Assembly: GCF_002250655.1 (NCBI RefSeq)
Contig: NZ_NOZR01000007.1
Location: 62,001 to 126,000 of the forward strand
DNA from: Mycolicibacterium sphagni
GTDB lineage: Bacteria; Actinomycetota; Actinomycetes; Mycobacteriales; Mycobacteriaceae
Direction of reading: 5' to 3'
DNA: 64,000 nt
Positions 8,115 through 16,946 of the stretch are shown here, one piece after another; the stretch's first letter is position 1, and each line of letters begins with the position of its first letter. The position numbers and the translations under genes were made by a program. The notes below the pieces were generated by a model, which saw only the letters and a program-made list of their open reading frames with translations, was not told the DNA's origin and did not search any database.

Positions 8115-8573
8115 TTACTTCCAGACCAGCAGGTCCGTGACCCCGTTGTTGTAGACCACCTGGGTGGGCGCCGGACCGGTCACATCGAAGTACAGCTTGC
8201 CCCAGGATGTGTCGCCCTGCTGGAGCGTGGCGCCACTGATCCCCGCCGGTGTGGCCGCCTGCCAGAGCACCGGGTAGTTGGCGCCGCTCGCGGCGCGCGC
8301 GTTGAAGTCCGGGATGATCGGCGTGACGCTGCCCTTGGCCGCGCGCACCTTGGCCGTCGCTTCCCACAGCTTGCCCGCCAGGGGATAGCCGGGGATGGTG
8401 TCACTGCTGGGCTTCAGATCGCTGATCTTCCAGATCGTGATCACCTGGCCGCCGTTATCGACAAGATGGTTCCAGCCGCCGAACTTGTCCACGCCCGCAT
8501 CAGCCGCTGCAGGCGGGGCCAACACGATCGAAAGGCTTACCGCTGCGGCCAGCGCCGCCGTCCTCATCGTCAT
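8115..8573 (-). CDS. MPT63/DUF1942-family secreted immunogenic protein
   Basis: The product has 152 residues. The signal peptide is residues 1 to about 24 (ends PPAAADA). The mature part aligns by eye with MPT63: WKISDLKPSSDTIPGYPLAG, LWEATAKV, GSVTPIIPDFNAR, NYPVLWQA, GKLYFDVTGPAPT and a C-terminal DLLVWK. MPT63 is an Ig-like beta-sandwich protein secreted by mycobacteria, function unknown. The ATG at 8573 is used; GTG 8582 and other upstream starts are possible. It is divergent from the response-regulator gene with about 200 bp between them. A short copy of its 3' end seems to lie after mfpA. Confidence 0.88.
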   Translation of the reverse strand: MTMRTAALAAAVSLSIVLAPPAAADAGVDKFGGWNHLVDNGGQVITIWKISDLKPSSDTIPGYPLAGKLWEATAKVRAAKGSVTPIIPDFNARAASGANYPVLWQAATPAGISGATLQQGDTSWGKLYFDVTGPAPTQVVYNNGVTDLLVWK

Positions 8574-8773
8574 GCGCCGCACGCTATGGACGTCGGATGA
8601 ACGGAAATCAACGCCGACGCGAATTTCAGCTGCGCGACACCTCAACGGGAGCTGGCCTGCGGTCAGCGCGCCGAACATCGGGCTCACATATTCGCTACAG
8701 GCCACGCACAGGTCGGACACACACAGGCGAGACAAGCTCGCGCGGTGGGTCCAGTTCACGATCGGGGACGACG

Positions 8774-9511
8774 TTGACGGCCGTGGCTGGCAACCGGCCG
8801 GCAGCTCTGTGCCGCAACGACGGCGGACCGATTCGCGCGTTGGTCGTCGACGACGAACCGGTACTGGCAGAGATGGTTTCGATGACGCTGCGCTTTGAGG
8901 GGTGGCGGGTCGCCACTGCGTCGAACGGCGCAGAGGCGATCAAGTTCGCGCGGCACAGTCCGCCCGACATTGTCGTGCTGAGCGTCACGCTGCCTGACAT
9001 CGGTGGCCTGGAAGTCCTGGAGCGTCTGCGAGACAACCAGCCTGGTCTGCCGCTGCTGCTTCTGACCGCCAAGGACTCCCAGGAGGACCGCATCGCGGCC
9101 CTGAGCGCTGGTGGGGACGACTTCGTCACCAAGCCGTTCAGCCTCGAGGAACTCGTCCTGCGTCTGCGGGCACTACTGCGCCGTACCGGTGTAGGCGTCG
9201 CCGATGGCACCACCCGAGTGGTGGTTGGAGATCTCGTGCTCGACGAAGCCACCCACGAGGTGATCCGCGGCGAGCAAGCGATCAACCTGACCGCCACCGA
9301 GTTCGAGGTGCTGCGATTCCTCATGCACAACGCTCGCCGAGTGGTCAGCAAGAGCCAGATACTCCAACGGGTCTGGGATTACGACTTCGGCGGCCGATCG
9401 AACGTCGTCGAACTCTATATCTCGTATCTGCGCAAGAAGATTGACCGCGGTCGCGAGCCGATGATCCACACGCTGCGCGGCTCGGGCTACCTCATCAAAC
9501 CTGCCCGGTGA
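8774..9511 (+). CDS. OmpR/PhoB-type response regulator (TrcR-like) with Ser at the phosphorylation site
   Basis: With the TTG at 8774 the product has 245 residues; GTG 8783 is an alternative. A receiver domain (about 20-135) and a winged-helix DNA-binding domain (about 150-243, with ATEFEVLRFLMHN, GGRSNVVELYISYLRKKI and IHTLRGSGYLIKP) are present. The order and sequence resemble mycobacterial TrcR. Acidic-pocket D26-D27, T98 and K120 are conserved. The residue normally phosphorylated is Ser70 (VVLSVTLPD; codon AGC at 8981-8983) instead of Asp. No histidine kinase follows; a strong terminator does. It may bind DNA independently of phosphorylation. Confidence 0.88.
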   Translation: MTAVAGNRPAALCRNDGGPIRALVVDDEPVLAEMVSMTLRFEGWRVATASNGAEAIKFARHSPPDIVVLSVTLPDIGGLEVLERLRDNQPGLPLLLLTAKDSQEDRIAALSAGGDDFVTKPFSLEELVLRLRALLRRTGVGVADGTTRVVVGDLVLDEATHEVIRGEQAINLTATEFEVLRFLMHNARRVVSKSQILQRVWDYDFGGRSNVVELYISYLRKKIDRGREPMIHTLRGSGYLIKPAR

Positions 9512-9516
9512 GCTCG

Positions 9517-9586
9517 CCGGGCGAGGAGACCTCCGTCCACTAGCCATTGGCTATCCCCCCGGGTGGACGGAGGTCCCCCCGCCCGG
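9517..9586. terminator. Large two-level hairpin terminator after the response regulator
   Basis: A perfect 13-bp stem (9528-9540 with 9563-9575) has inside it a second small hairpin (9541-9546 with 9548-9553). It is flanked by 7-bp arms CCGGGCG (9517-9523) and CGCCCGG (9580-9586). It lies between convergent genes ending at 9511 and 9658, so it can stop transcription from both sides. A 14-base direct repeat (9596-9609 and 9655-9668) follows. Confidence 0.8.
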
Positions 9587-9657
9587 TGCAGCTCCTCGTC
9601 ACGCGCTGTCTGATTGCGCGGCTCCTCAGGTGGGCTCGTGCCTCGCCCGCGTCGTCG

Positions 9658-12258
9658 TCACGCGCTGTTAAGGCGGATCTTCCAGCGCACCAGGCTCAGA
9701 TAGCCGACGCAGAGGGCCCCGAGCATGCCCATGTCGAACCACCATGCCGACGCGGTGTGATGCCAGTGCGCGTCCTTGGGGGTCAACGGGCCGGGCACCA
9801 GCGTGATCAGGTCGATCGTCGAGGCCGACGCCGCGAAGCCCCAGCGGGCCGGAGTGATCCACGACAACTGGTCGAGCACCATGCGGCCGGTCACCGGGAT
9901 CATGCCGCCGGAGAACACGAGCTGGCTCATGACGGCGACCACCAGCAGCGGCATGATCTGCTCGTTGGATTTGGCCAGTGCCGACAGGGCCAGGCCCACC
10001 ATCGCGGCGGTGACCGTCGTCGCCGCCATCACCACGAACAGCTCCAGCGTCGGGCTCAGAAAGGTCAGTGAACCCTGCGTCGGGCCGCCCTTGCCCGCGA
10101 CGGTGATCGCGGTGACGATCGTGGACTGCACGATCGCGAACACCGCATAGATGCAGACCTTCGCCAGCAGGTAGGCCGTCGTCGACAACCCGACCGCCTG
10201 TTCTCGGCGGAAGATCGGCCGCTCGCCGATCAGATCGCGCACCGTCAACGCGGTACCCATGAAGATCGCTCCGACGTTGAGCAGCACCAGGATCTGGCCG
10301 GGCTCGTTAGGGGCATCGCCCATTGGATCGGGCTTCCCGAAACCGACGGTGCCCGGCACCGAGAGCGACAGCACACCCATGATGAACGGCAGCAATGCCA
10401 GGAAGACGAAATACCCGCGGTCGGAGATGATGAGCCGCATCTGCCGGCGGGCAATCGTCGAGAACTGGCGCAACAGGCTGGTGTGCGTCGGTTCGCCCAT
10501 GTTCGACGGCGCCTCGAGCGGCGGCGGTGGGGGAGCCGGCCCGGTCTGCGACAGGTAGCGCTGATGGGCAGCATCGGGGTCGCCTGCGACAGTGCTGAAA
10601 ATGTCGGCCCAGTTCGTCGTGCCCATCGCTGCGCCGATCTGGTTGGGTGGCCCGCAGAACGCGGTCTTGCCGCCGGGAGCCAGCAGCAGCACCTGATCGC
10701 AGACGTCGAGGTAGGTCAGTGAGTGGGTCACCACCAGCACCACGCGGCCGGCGTCGGCCAGCTGGCGCAGCATCGTCATGACCTGGCGGTCCAGCGCCGG
10801 GTCCAGACCGGAGGTCGGCTCGTCGAGGATCAGCAGCGACGGACCGGTCAGCAGTTCGAGTGCCACCGACGCGCGTTTGCGCTGCCCGCCCGACAGCTTG
10901 TCCACCCTCGTGTTCGCGTGCTGGGTCATCTCGAGCTCGGCGAGCACCTGGGCGACAACCTGCTGACGGTCTTCCTTGGTGGTGTCCGGTGGCAGGCGTA
11001 GTTCGGCGGCGTACATCAGGGCTTGGTTGACCGTCAGCTGACCGTGCACCACATCGTCCTGCGGCACCATGCCGATCCGGGACCGCAGCGAGGCGTACTC
11101 GGCGTGGATGTTGTGACCCTCGAAAGTCACTGTGCCACTTGTCGGGTGGGTGTAGCCGGCGACCAGCCGCGCGAACGTGGACTTGCCGGCGCCGGACGGG
11201 CCGATCACCGCGGTCAGCGTTCCCGGGCGGGCCGTCAGCGAGATGTTGTCCAGCAGGGTCTTGTTGTTCTCGATCGTCCACGTCACGGCGCGCACATCCA
11301 GACCGCCGGTGGCGGTGGCGGCTTCGGTCTCGGTGCGCCGGGCGAGCGTGCCGCCGGCGAACACCAGGTCGATGTTGCCGATCGTGACGGTGTCGCCGTC
11401 GTTCAGCATCGCGGTGTCGACCCGCGTGCCGTTGACGAACGTGCCGTTGATGCTGCGGTTGTCGACGATCTCCGTGCCGCCCGGGGTCGGGATCAGCGTG
11501 GCGTGGTGCCGCGAGGCCAGCACGTCGGGGATGACGATGTCGTTGTCGGTCGCGCGACCGATCTTGATCCCGCCGGGCGGCACCTCGCTGGGTGCACCCG
11601 GGCGCAGGATCTTCAGCATCGACGTCGCGAGATTCGACGATCCGGCGGCGGGCTTGCCGACTGCCTGGCGGAGCTGAGTGGGCGCAGTGGCCGGCGGGGG
11701 CGCCGACGGTCCGGCGACGGTCGGCGGGTGCGTCGGATATGTCGGTTGCGGAGGAGAACCGCCGGTCGGGTACCCCGGCGACTGCTGATGAGCCGGGTGC
11801 GGTTGCGACGGCTGTTGTTGCGACGGCGGCGGCTGCCACGATCCGGCGGTCGCCGGACCCCGGGTCGGCGCGGCCGGCCACGAGGGCGACGACAGCGGGG
11901 CGGCAAGGCGCACCGAAGAGGTCTGCGGCGGGCGTCCCACCGAACCCTGGGCGCGGCCCAGCCCGAAGCTGATCGGAGGCCCGTCCGGATTGCCGACGTT
12001 GACGGTCATGCCGTCGGAAATGTCGACGGACGGCATCCGGCGGCCATTGACGAACATGCCGTTGAGTGAGCCGTTGTCGATGGCCATCCACCGACCGTGG
12101 TCGAAGCGCAACACCAGGTGGGCGCGAGAGATCAAGGGATGGGCGATACGCACGTCGGCACGCAGGTCACGCCCGACGACGACGTCATGCCCTGCGGCGA
12201 AGGTGCGCTCCGACCCGTCGTACCGAACGGTCAGCACAGGCGCGGCTGGTCGAGTCAT
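9658..12258 (-). CDS. ABC transporter with two FHA domains (Rv1747-like)
   Basis: The product has 866 residues; M. tuberculosis Rv1747 has about 865. FHA1 (about 8-95) has VGRDLRADVRI, SRAH and NGMFVNG. A Pro/Thr/Gln-rich linker (about 105-200) follows. FHA2 (about 205-300) has IGRATDNDIVIPD, SRHHATLI and NGTFVNG. The ATPase (about 310-540) carries Walker A GPSGAGKST, signature LSGGQRKRAS and Walker B LLILDEPTSGLD. The C terminus is an ABC2-type membrane domain with about six helices. Rv1747 is an exporter tied to cell-envelope lipids and regulated by PknF phosphorylation of Thr residues in the linker, which the FHA domains read. ATG 12258 is preferred; TTG 12267 is possible. Confidence 0.95.
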   Translation of the reverse strand: MTRPAAPVLTVRYDGSERTFAAGHDVVVGRDLRADVRIAHPLISRAHLVLRFDHGRWMAIDNGSLNGMFVNGRRMPSVDISDGMTVNVGNPDGPPISFGLGRAQGSVGRPPQTSSVRLAAPLSSPSWPAAPTRGPATAGSWQPPPSQQQPSQPHPAHQQSPGYPTGGSPPQPTYPTHPPTVAGPSAPPPATAPTQLRQAVGKPAAGSSNLATSMLKILRPGAPSEVPPGGIKIGRATDNDIVIPDVLASRHHATLIPTPGGTEIVDNRSINGTFVNGTRVDTAMLNDGDTVTIGNIDLVFAGGTLARRTETEAATATGGLDVRAVTWTIENNKTLLDNISLTARPGTLTAVIGPSGAGKSTFARLVAGYTHPTSGTVTFEGHNIHAEYASLRSRIGMVPQDDVVHGQLTVNQALMYAAELRLPPDTTKEDRQQVVAQVLAELEMTQHANTRVDKLSGGQRKRASVALELLTGPSLLILDEPTSGLDPALDRQVMTMLRQLADAGRVVLVVTHSLTYLDVCDQVLLLAPGGKTAFCGPPNQIGAAMGTTNWADIFSTVAGDPDAAHQRYLSQTGPAPPPPPLEAPSNMGEPTHTSLLRQFSTIARRQMRLIISDRGYFVFLALLPFIMGVLSLSVPGTVGFGKPDPMGDAPNEPGQILVLLNVGAIFMGTALTVRDLIGERPIFRREQAVGLSTTAYLLAKVCIYAVFAIVQSTIVTAITVAGKGGPTQGSLTFLSPTLELFVVMAATTVTAAMVGLALSALAKSNEQIMPLLVVAVMSQLVFSGGMIPVTGRMVLDQLSWITPARWGFAASASTIDLITLVPGPLTPKDAHWHHTASAWWFDMGMLGALCVGYLSLVRWKIRLNSA

Positions 12259-12295
12259 CGACACCAACTCTATCGGTATCGACGCCGTCGGCTCG

Positions 12296-13495
12296 TCAGG
12301 ACGGACCGCCCGTCACCACACAGAGTGTCCGCGAGTAGATCGTCGGCATGCACTTGTTGCAGTGCGTACACAGCGATCGCACCGAATGCGCGTCGCCGTC
12401 GGCCTGGATGCGATTGAGCAGATCAGGCTCGGCCAGCAGGGCGCGGCCCATGGCCACGAATTCGAAACCTTCGGCCATCGCCCGGTCCATGGACTCGCGG
12501 TTGGTGATACCGCCGAGCAGGATCAGCGGCATCGACAGCTCCTTGCGGAACTGCTGGGCGTCGCGCAGCAGGTAGGTGTCACGGTAGGGGTATTCGCGCA
12601 TGAATTTCTTGCCGGTCAAGCGCATGCCCCAGTTCATCGGCCATTTCTGCGCGGCGGCGAACTCCTTGACCGGGGCGTCGCCTCGGAACAGGTACATCGG
12701 GTTGAGCAGTGAGCTGCCCGCGGTGAGCTCGATCGCATCGAGGCCGCCGTCTTCCTCCAGCCACTTCGCGGTCTGCAGCGACTCCTCGATGTTGATGGAG
12801 CCGCGAACCCCGTCGGCCATGTTCAGCTTCGCGGTCACCGCGATCGGGGCCGGGCCGAGGCGCTCGACCTCGCGGCGCACGGCCATCACGATGCCGCGGG
12901 CCACTTTCGCCCGGTTCTCCAACGAGCCGCCGAATTCGTCGGTGCGGCGGTTGATCATCGGCGACAGGAAGGAACTCGCCAGGTAGTTGTGCCCGAGATG
13001 GATTTCGACCGAGTCGAATCCGGAGTCGATGGCGAACCGCGCTGCCGACGCGTGCGCGGCGATGACGTCGTTGATGTCGTCACGACTGGCGTGCTTGGCG
13101 AACTTCATTCCCAGCGGGTTGAAGAACCGGACGGGCGCCAGCGCCTGCGCCTTGTTCGAGCGGGCATTGGCCACCGGGCCGGCGTGGCCGATCTGCGCGC
13201 TGATCGCCGCGCCCTCGGCGTGCACGGCATCGGCGAGCCGCTGCAGCCCGGGCACCGCCTCCGGACGCATCCAGATCTGTCCGCCGTTGGTGCGTCCGCC
13301 CTTGCTGACCGCGGTATAGGCGACCGTCGTCATGCCGATTCCGCCGGCGGCGATGGCGCGGTGAAACGCGATCAGGTCGTCGGAAACGACGTCATCGGGC
13401 GTGCGCGCCTCGAAAGTGGCCGACTTGATGGTGCGGTTGCGCAGGGTGATGGGGCCGAGTTTGGCGGGGCTGAACACATCTGGCGAACCGTTCAT
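12296..13495 (-). CDS. NADH:flavin oxidoreductase, old-yellow-enzyme family (Rv3359-like)
   Basis: The product has 399 residues and one TIM-barrel FMN domain. It starts [20 protein letters not shown]. It shows [10 protein letters not shown], the active-site [14 protein letters not shown] near the middle, [13 protein letters not shown] and, near the C terminus, [12 protein letters not shown] followed by CTHCNKCMP. The Cys cluster recalls the Fe-S motif of the 2,4-dienoyl-CoA reductase branch, but the reductase extension is missing, so it is a single-domain enzyme. The substrate is unknown, with reduction of activated C=C bonds expected. The start at ATG 13495 follows from the conserved N terminus. 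It is divergent from folD with 70 bp between the starts. Confidence 0.9.
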   Translation of the reverse strand: MNGSPDVFSPAKLGPITLRNRTIKSATFEARTPDDVVSDDLIAFHRAIAAGGIGMTTVAYTAVSKGGRTNGGQIWMRPEAVPGLQRLADAVHAEGAAISAQIGHAGPVANARSNKAQALAPVRFFNPLGMKFAKHASRDDINDVIAAHASAARFAIDSGFDSVEIHLGHNYLASSFLSPMINRRTDEFGGSLENRAKVARGIVMAVRREVERLGPAPIAVTAKLNMADGVRGSINIEESLQTAKWLEEDGGLDAIELTAGSSLLNPMYLFRGDAPVKEFAAAQKWPMNWGMRLTGKKFMREYPYRDTYLLRDAQQFRKELSMPLILLGGITNRESMDRAMAEGFEFVAMGRALLAEPDLLNRIQADGDAHSVRSLCTHCNKCMPTIYSRTLCVVTGGPS

Positions 13496-13565
13496 AACCG
13501 CAGCTGACCACGCCGAACTCCATGCTGTCAACGACAGCTCCCGGTGCGATGGAACAATATGGCGC

Positions 13566-14426
13566 GTGGTCGCAATCACCCTGGACGGCAAGCTCACCCG
13601 CGACGAGATTTTCGTCGATCTGAAGGATCGTGTGGCGGCGCTCACCGCGGCCGGACACACCCCGGGATTGGGTACGGTCCTGGTCGGCGACGACCCCGGT
13701 TCGCATGCCTATGTGAAGGGCAAGCACTCCGACTGCGCCAAGGTCGGGATCACCTCGATCCGCCGTGACCTGCCCGCCGACGTCAGCCAGGCTCAGCTCG
13801 ACGAGACGCTGGACGAGCTCAACGCCAACCCCGAGTGCACCGGATACATCGTGCAGCTGCCGTTGCCGCGCCATCTCGACGAGAACTCCGCGCTGGAACG
13901 GGTCGACCCGGACAAGGATGCCGACGGATTGCACCCGACGAACCTGGGCCGGCTGGTGCTCGGCGCTGGAAATGGATCAGCGGCGCCGTTGCCCTGTACG
14001 CCGCGCGGCATCGTCCATCTGCTGCGACGCTTCGACGTACCTATCGCCGGCGCGCACGTGGTGGTCATCGGCCGCGGTGTGACCGTCGGTCGCCCACTGG
14101 GCCTGCTGCTCACACGGCGCAGCGAGAACGCCACAGTGACGTTGTGCCACACCGGAACCCGTGACCTTCCTGTGCTCACCCGGCAGGCGGACATCATCAT
14201 CGCCGCCGTCGGTGTGCCGCACATGCTGACCGCCGACATGGTGCGACCCGGTGCGGCCGTGGTCGACGTCGGGGTGAGCCGCGTGGACGGAAAGCTCACC
14301 GGCGACGTGCATCCCGATGTCTGGGAGGTCGCGGGCCATGTCTCGCCCAACCCGGGCGGGGTGGGTCCGCTGACCCGGGCTTTCTTGCTGACCAACGTCG
14401 TCGAACTGGCCGAAGCGGCCCGGTGA
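13566..14426 (+). CDS. folD: Bifunctional methylenetetrahydrofolate dehydrogenase/cyclohydrolase FolD
   Basis: The product has 286 residues. It interconverts 5,10-methylene-THF and 10-formyl-THF in cytosolic one-carbon metabolism. Visible signatures are [18 protein letters not shown] (with the catalytic Lys of YVxxK), [36 protein letters not shown], the NADP-binding [18 protein letters not shown], and [18 protein letters not shown] 13566 gives [14 protein letters not shown], matching the family start; the upstream open frame lies in the intergenic region. A 5-residue insertion (GNGSA) precedes APLPCTP relative to the M. tuberculosis sequence as I recall it. It overlaps the DUF3017 gene by GTGA. 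Confidence 0.97.
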   Translation: MVAITLDGKLTRDEIFVDLKDRVAALTAAGHTPGLGTVLVGDDPGSHAYVKGKHSDCAKVGITSIRRDLPADVSQAQLDETLDELNANPECTGYIVQLPLPRHLDENSALERVDPDKDADGLHPTNLGRLVLGAGNGSAAPLPCTPRGIVHLLRRFDVPIAGAHVVVIGRGVTVGRPLGLLLTRRSENATVTLCHTGTRDLPVLTRQADIIIAAVGVPHMLTADMVRPGAAVVDVGVSRVDGKLTGDVHPDVWEVAGHVSPNPGGVGPLTRAFLLTNVVELAEAAR

Positions 14427-14752
14427 CCGCCCGGGCGGGGCGCGGGGTGCCGACCTGGGCGCAGGTATCGGCATTCGCCAGGCGCGTCGTGCGTTCGCAA
14501 TGGCCGATCCTGGGCGTCGCGGTGATCTTCGCGGTCGCCTTCGTCCTCGTGGCGGCGGGCTTCTGGCGGCGCGGCGCGCTGCTGATCGGTATCGCGGTCG
14601 GCGTGGCAGCCGGGCTGCGGCTGGTGCTGACCGAGGAGCGGGCGGGCCTGCTGGTGGTGCGCTCCCGTGGCGTCGACTTCGCGACGATGACCACGGTGTG
14701 CGTGGCGGTGGTCTACATCGCGGCGACGATCGACCCGCTGGGTACGAGCTAG
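14423..14752 (+). CDS. DUF3017 small integral membrane protein
   Basis: The product has 109 residues. There are three predicted transmembrane helices (about 30-48, 51-66 and 86-103) with the short conserved loop [17 protein letters not shown] between the second and third. It matches the Rv3355c-type protein that always follows folD in mycobacteria. Function unknown. The GTG start overlaps the folD stop by 4 bp, so the two are co-translated. Confidence 0.88.
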   Translation: MTARAGRGVPTWAQVSAFARRVVRSQWPILGVAVIFAVAFVLVAAGFWRRGALLIGIAVGVAAGLRLVLTEERAGLLVVRSRGVDFATMTTVCVAVVYIAATIDPLGTS

Positions 14753-14781
14753 CGGGGCCTCCCCCGAAATCTGCCTGGTGG

Positions 14782-14791
14782 GCAATATTGC
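14782..14791. promoter_or_regulatory. Candidate TetR operator upstream of the TetR-monooxygenase pair
   Basis: GCAATATTGC is a perfect 10-bp palindrome located 33 bases before the TetR start codon. It lies inside a direct repeat GGTGGGCAA (14777-14785 and 14794-14802). Its position fits autoregulation of the TetR gene. Short, so tentative. Confidence 0.4.
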
Positions 14792-14823
14792 ACGGTGGGC
14801 AACTTTAGGCGTACGGTGGCGGC

Positions 14824-15435
14824 ATGACGGCACCGCAGGGGCTGCGCGAGCGCAAGAAGGCCGAAACCCGAAGGGCCCTCAGTGATGCCGCACTGGCATT
14901 GACCGTCGAGCGCGGCCTGGACAACGTCACGCGTGAAGCCATCGCCGAACGCGCCGGGGTGTCGTTGCGCACGTTCAACAACTACTTCGCCGGTAAGTAT
15001 GAGGCCATCGCCTACCGGCAACTCGAACGAATGCGCCACAGCCTGGCGGCATTTCGAGCTTCGCCCGCGAGTGAACCGCTGTGGAAGGCGATCGCCGAGT
15101 CGGTGCTTCAGCCGCTGCTCGCCGAGATGGGCGAGGACTACGCACCGACGCGCAAGCAGCTCGACCAGCTCGTCGAGCTGAGCATGGCCACGGAAATCCG
15201 CAACGCGCTGGCCAAAGACCTCATGGCCGAATGGATCGACGCTATCGCCGAACGCACGCACACCGATCCGGTCCGCGACATGTACCCCCGCCTCGTGGGC
15301 GCCAGCATCCGCGCCGTCGCCGAAGCCGCGATGGACACCTACCTCGCCTCAGACCCGCCCGTCCCCATCGCCGGTCTGATCCGCCGCGGCTTCGCCGCTG
15401 TCGCCGCGGGTCTTCCCGAACCGAAAAGGAAGTGA
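14824..15435 (+). CDS. TetR-family transcriptional regulator of the adjacent monooxygenase
   Basis: The product has 203 residues. Its TetR DNA-binding domain (about 8-56) shows LRERKKAETRRALSDAALAL and AGVSLRTFNNYFAGKYEAI; the remainder is a helical ligand-binding domain. It is immediately followed by an FAD monooxygenase and reads the same way, so it likely controls its own operon in response to the monooxygenase substrate. ATG 14824 is the only good start. Confidence 0.88.
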   Translation: MTAPQGLRERKKAETRRALSDAALALTVERGLDNVTREAIAERAGVSLRTFNNYFAGKYEAIAYRQLERMRHSLAAFRASPASEPLWKAIAESVLQPLLAEMGEDYAPTRKQLDQLVELSMATEIRNALAKDLMAEWIDAIAERTHTDPVRDMYPRLVGASIRAVAEAAMDTYLASDPPVPIAGLIRRGFAAVAAGLPEPKRK

Positions 15436-15437
15436 TC

Positions 15438-16946
15438 GTGACCGAGAACCCCGCCGTCGTCATCTCCGGTGCCGGACCCAACGGCCTGATGCTGGCCTGC
15501 GAACTCGCGCTCGCCGGCATCAGCGCCGTCGTATTGGACGCACTGCCCGGGCCCAGCTCGGAGCCGAAGGCCAACGGCCTTGTCGGGCAGGTGGTTCGGA
15601 TGCTCGACATGCGTGGGCTCTACTCCGCCTTCACCGGCGACGACCAGCCGCCACAGGCGTTGCCAGGGTGGATGTTCTCCGGGATGCAACTGCAGTACCC
15701 GTCGGACAGCCCGATGTACGCGATGATGATGCCGCAGCCGCGGCTGGTCCGGCTGCTGGAACAGCATGCCCGTGACCTTGGCGTGGACCTGCGCTGGGGC
15801 CACGAACTGACCGGACTGCGACCCGGCGCGGACGATGTCGAACTCAGCGTGGCCACCGTCGACGGTGTCTACACCCTGAAAACCGGGTACCTCGTCGGGG
15901 CCGACGGTGGGCGCAGCCTGGTGCGCAAGAGTGTCGGCATCGATTTTCCTGGCACCACGTCGGCCACGGTCGCCCGGCTGGCGCAGGTCCATGTCCCCGA
16001 GGAGCTGCGCGCGCCGGACGGCGGGCTGAACGTTCCCGGCGTTGGGCATATACCATTCGGGCACAACAGGTTTGACTCAGGCATGGTGCTCGTCGGCAGT
16101 TTCCAGCCCGAGGTTGTCCTGGTGGGCACCAGAGAGGACGGGACTGCCGCCGAGCAGGGGCCCATGTCGATCCCCGAACTGCGCGCCAGCCTGGAGCGGA
16201 TTCTGGGTGTCGACGTCCCGCTGGAAGAACCCCGCGGACCGGGACCGCATGCGCTGCGCCGGATCGACGGCCAGAACACCCGACAGGCCGAGCATTACCG
16301 GGCCGGGCGGGTACTGCTGCTCGGCGACGCCGCCCATGTGCATTCCGCGATGGGTGGCCCCGGGCTGAACTTGGGCCTGCAGGACGCGGTGAACATGGGC
16401 TGGAAGCTGGCCGCCGACATCAACGGCTGGGCCCCGCCCGGACTGCTCGACACGTATCAGAGCGAGCGCCACCCGGTGGGGCGGCGGGTGATGATGCACT
16501 CGATGGCGCAGGGCGCGCTGATGGCGCCGGGGCCTGAAGTAGCCGAACTCCGAAGGCTATTCACCGAGCTGATCGCGATCCCTGAGGTGAGTATGCACCT
16601 CGGGAAGCTTCTCGCCGGCTCTGATGTCCGCTACGACGTCGGTGACGACCATCCGTTGTCCGGCTATCTGGTGCCGGATCTGACACTCGACGACGGCCGC
16701 CGGGTGGCGAGCCTGCTGCACAACGCCAAGCCGATTCTGCTGGACCTGTGCGGAGGCGCGGCGGCGGCCGGCGCACAGGCCTGGGCCGGCCGCGTCGATA
16801 CCGTGACTGCGGAACTGGCCGGCGGGCCGGCGGCGCTAATGATCCGTCCGGACGGTTACATCGCTTGGGCCGCAGATGGATTCGGGCCTACCGATGCACG
16901 CAATCTCCAAGAGGCATTGCACCGCTGGTTCGGACTTGCCGGTTAG
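15438..16946 (+). CDS. FAD-dependent aromatic-ring monooxygenase (PHBH class, rifampicin-monooxygenase-like)
   Basis: The product has 502 residues. The N-terminal FAD-binding GxGxxG is [21 protein letters not shown]; the DG motif is [18 protein letters not shown]; the second FAD motif is [35 protein letters not shown]-type (about residues 290-325). A C-terminal thioredoxin-like lid domain completes the class A flavoprotein monooxygenase layout. Such enzymes hydroxylate phenolic or polyketide compounds; some mycobacterial members inactivate rifamycins. The start at GTG 15438 has AAGGAAG 6 bases upstream; GTG 15432 overlapping the TetR stop is also possible. The substrate is not determinable here. 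Confidence 0.88.
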   Translation: [502 protein letters not shown]

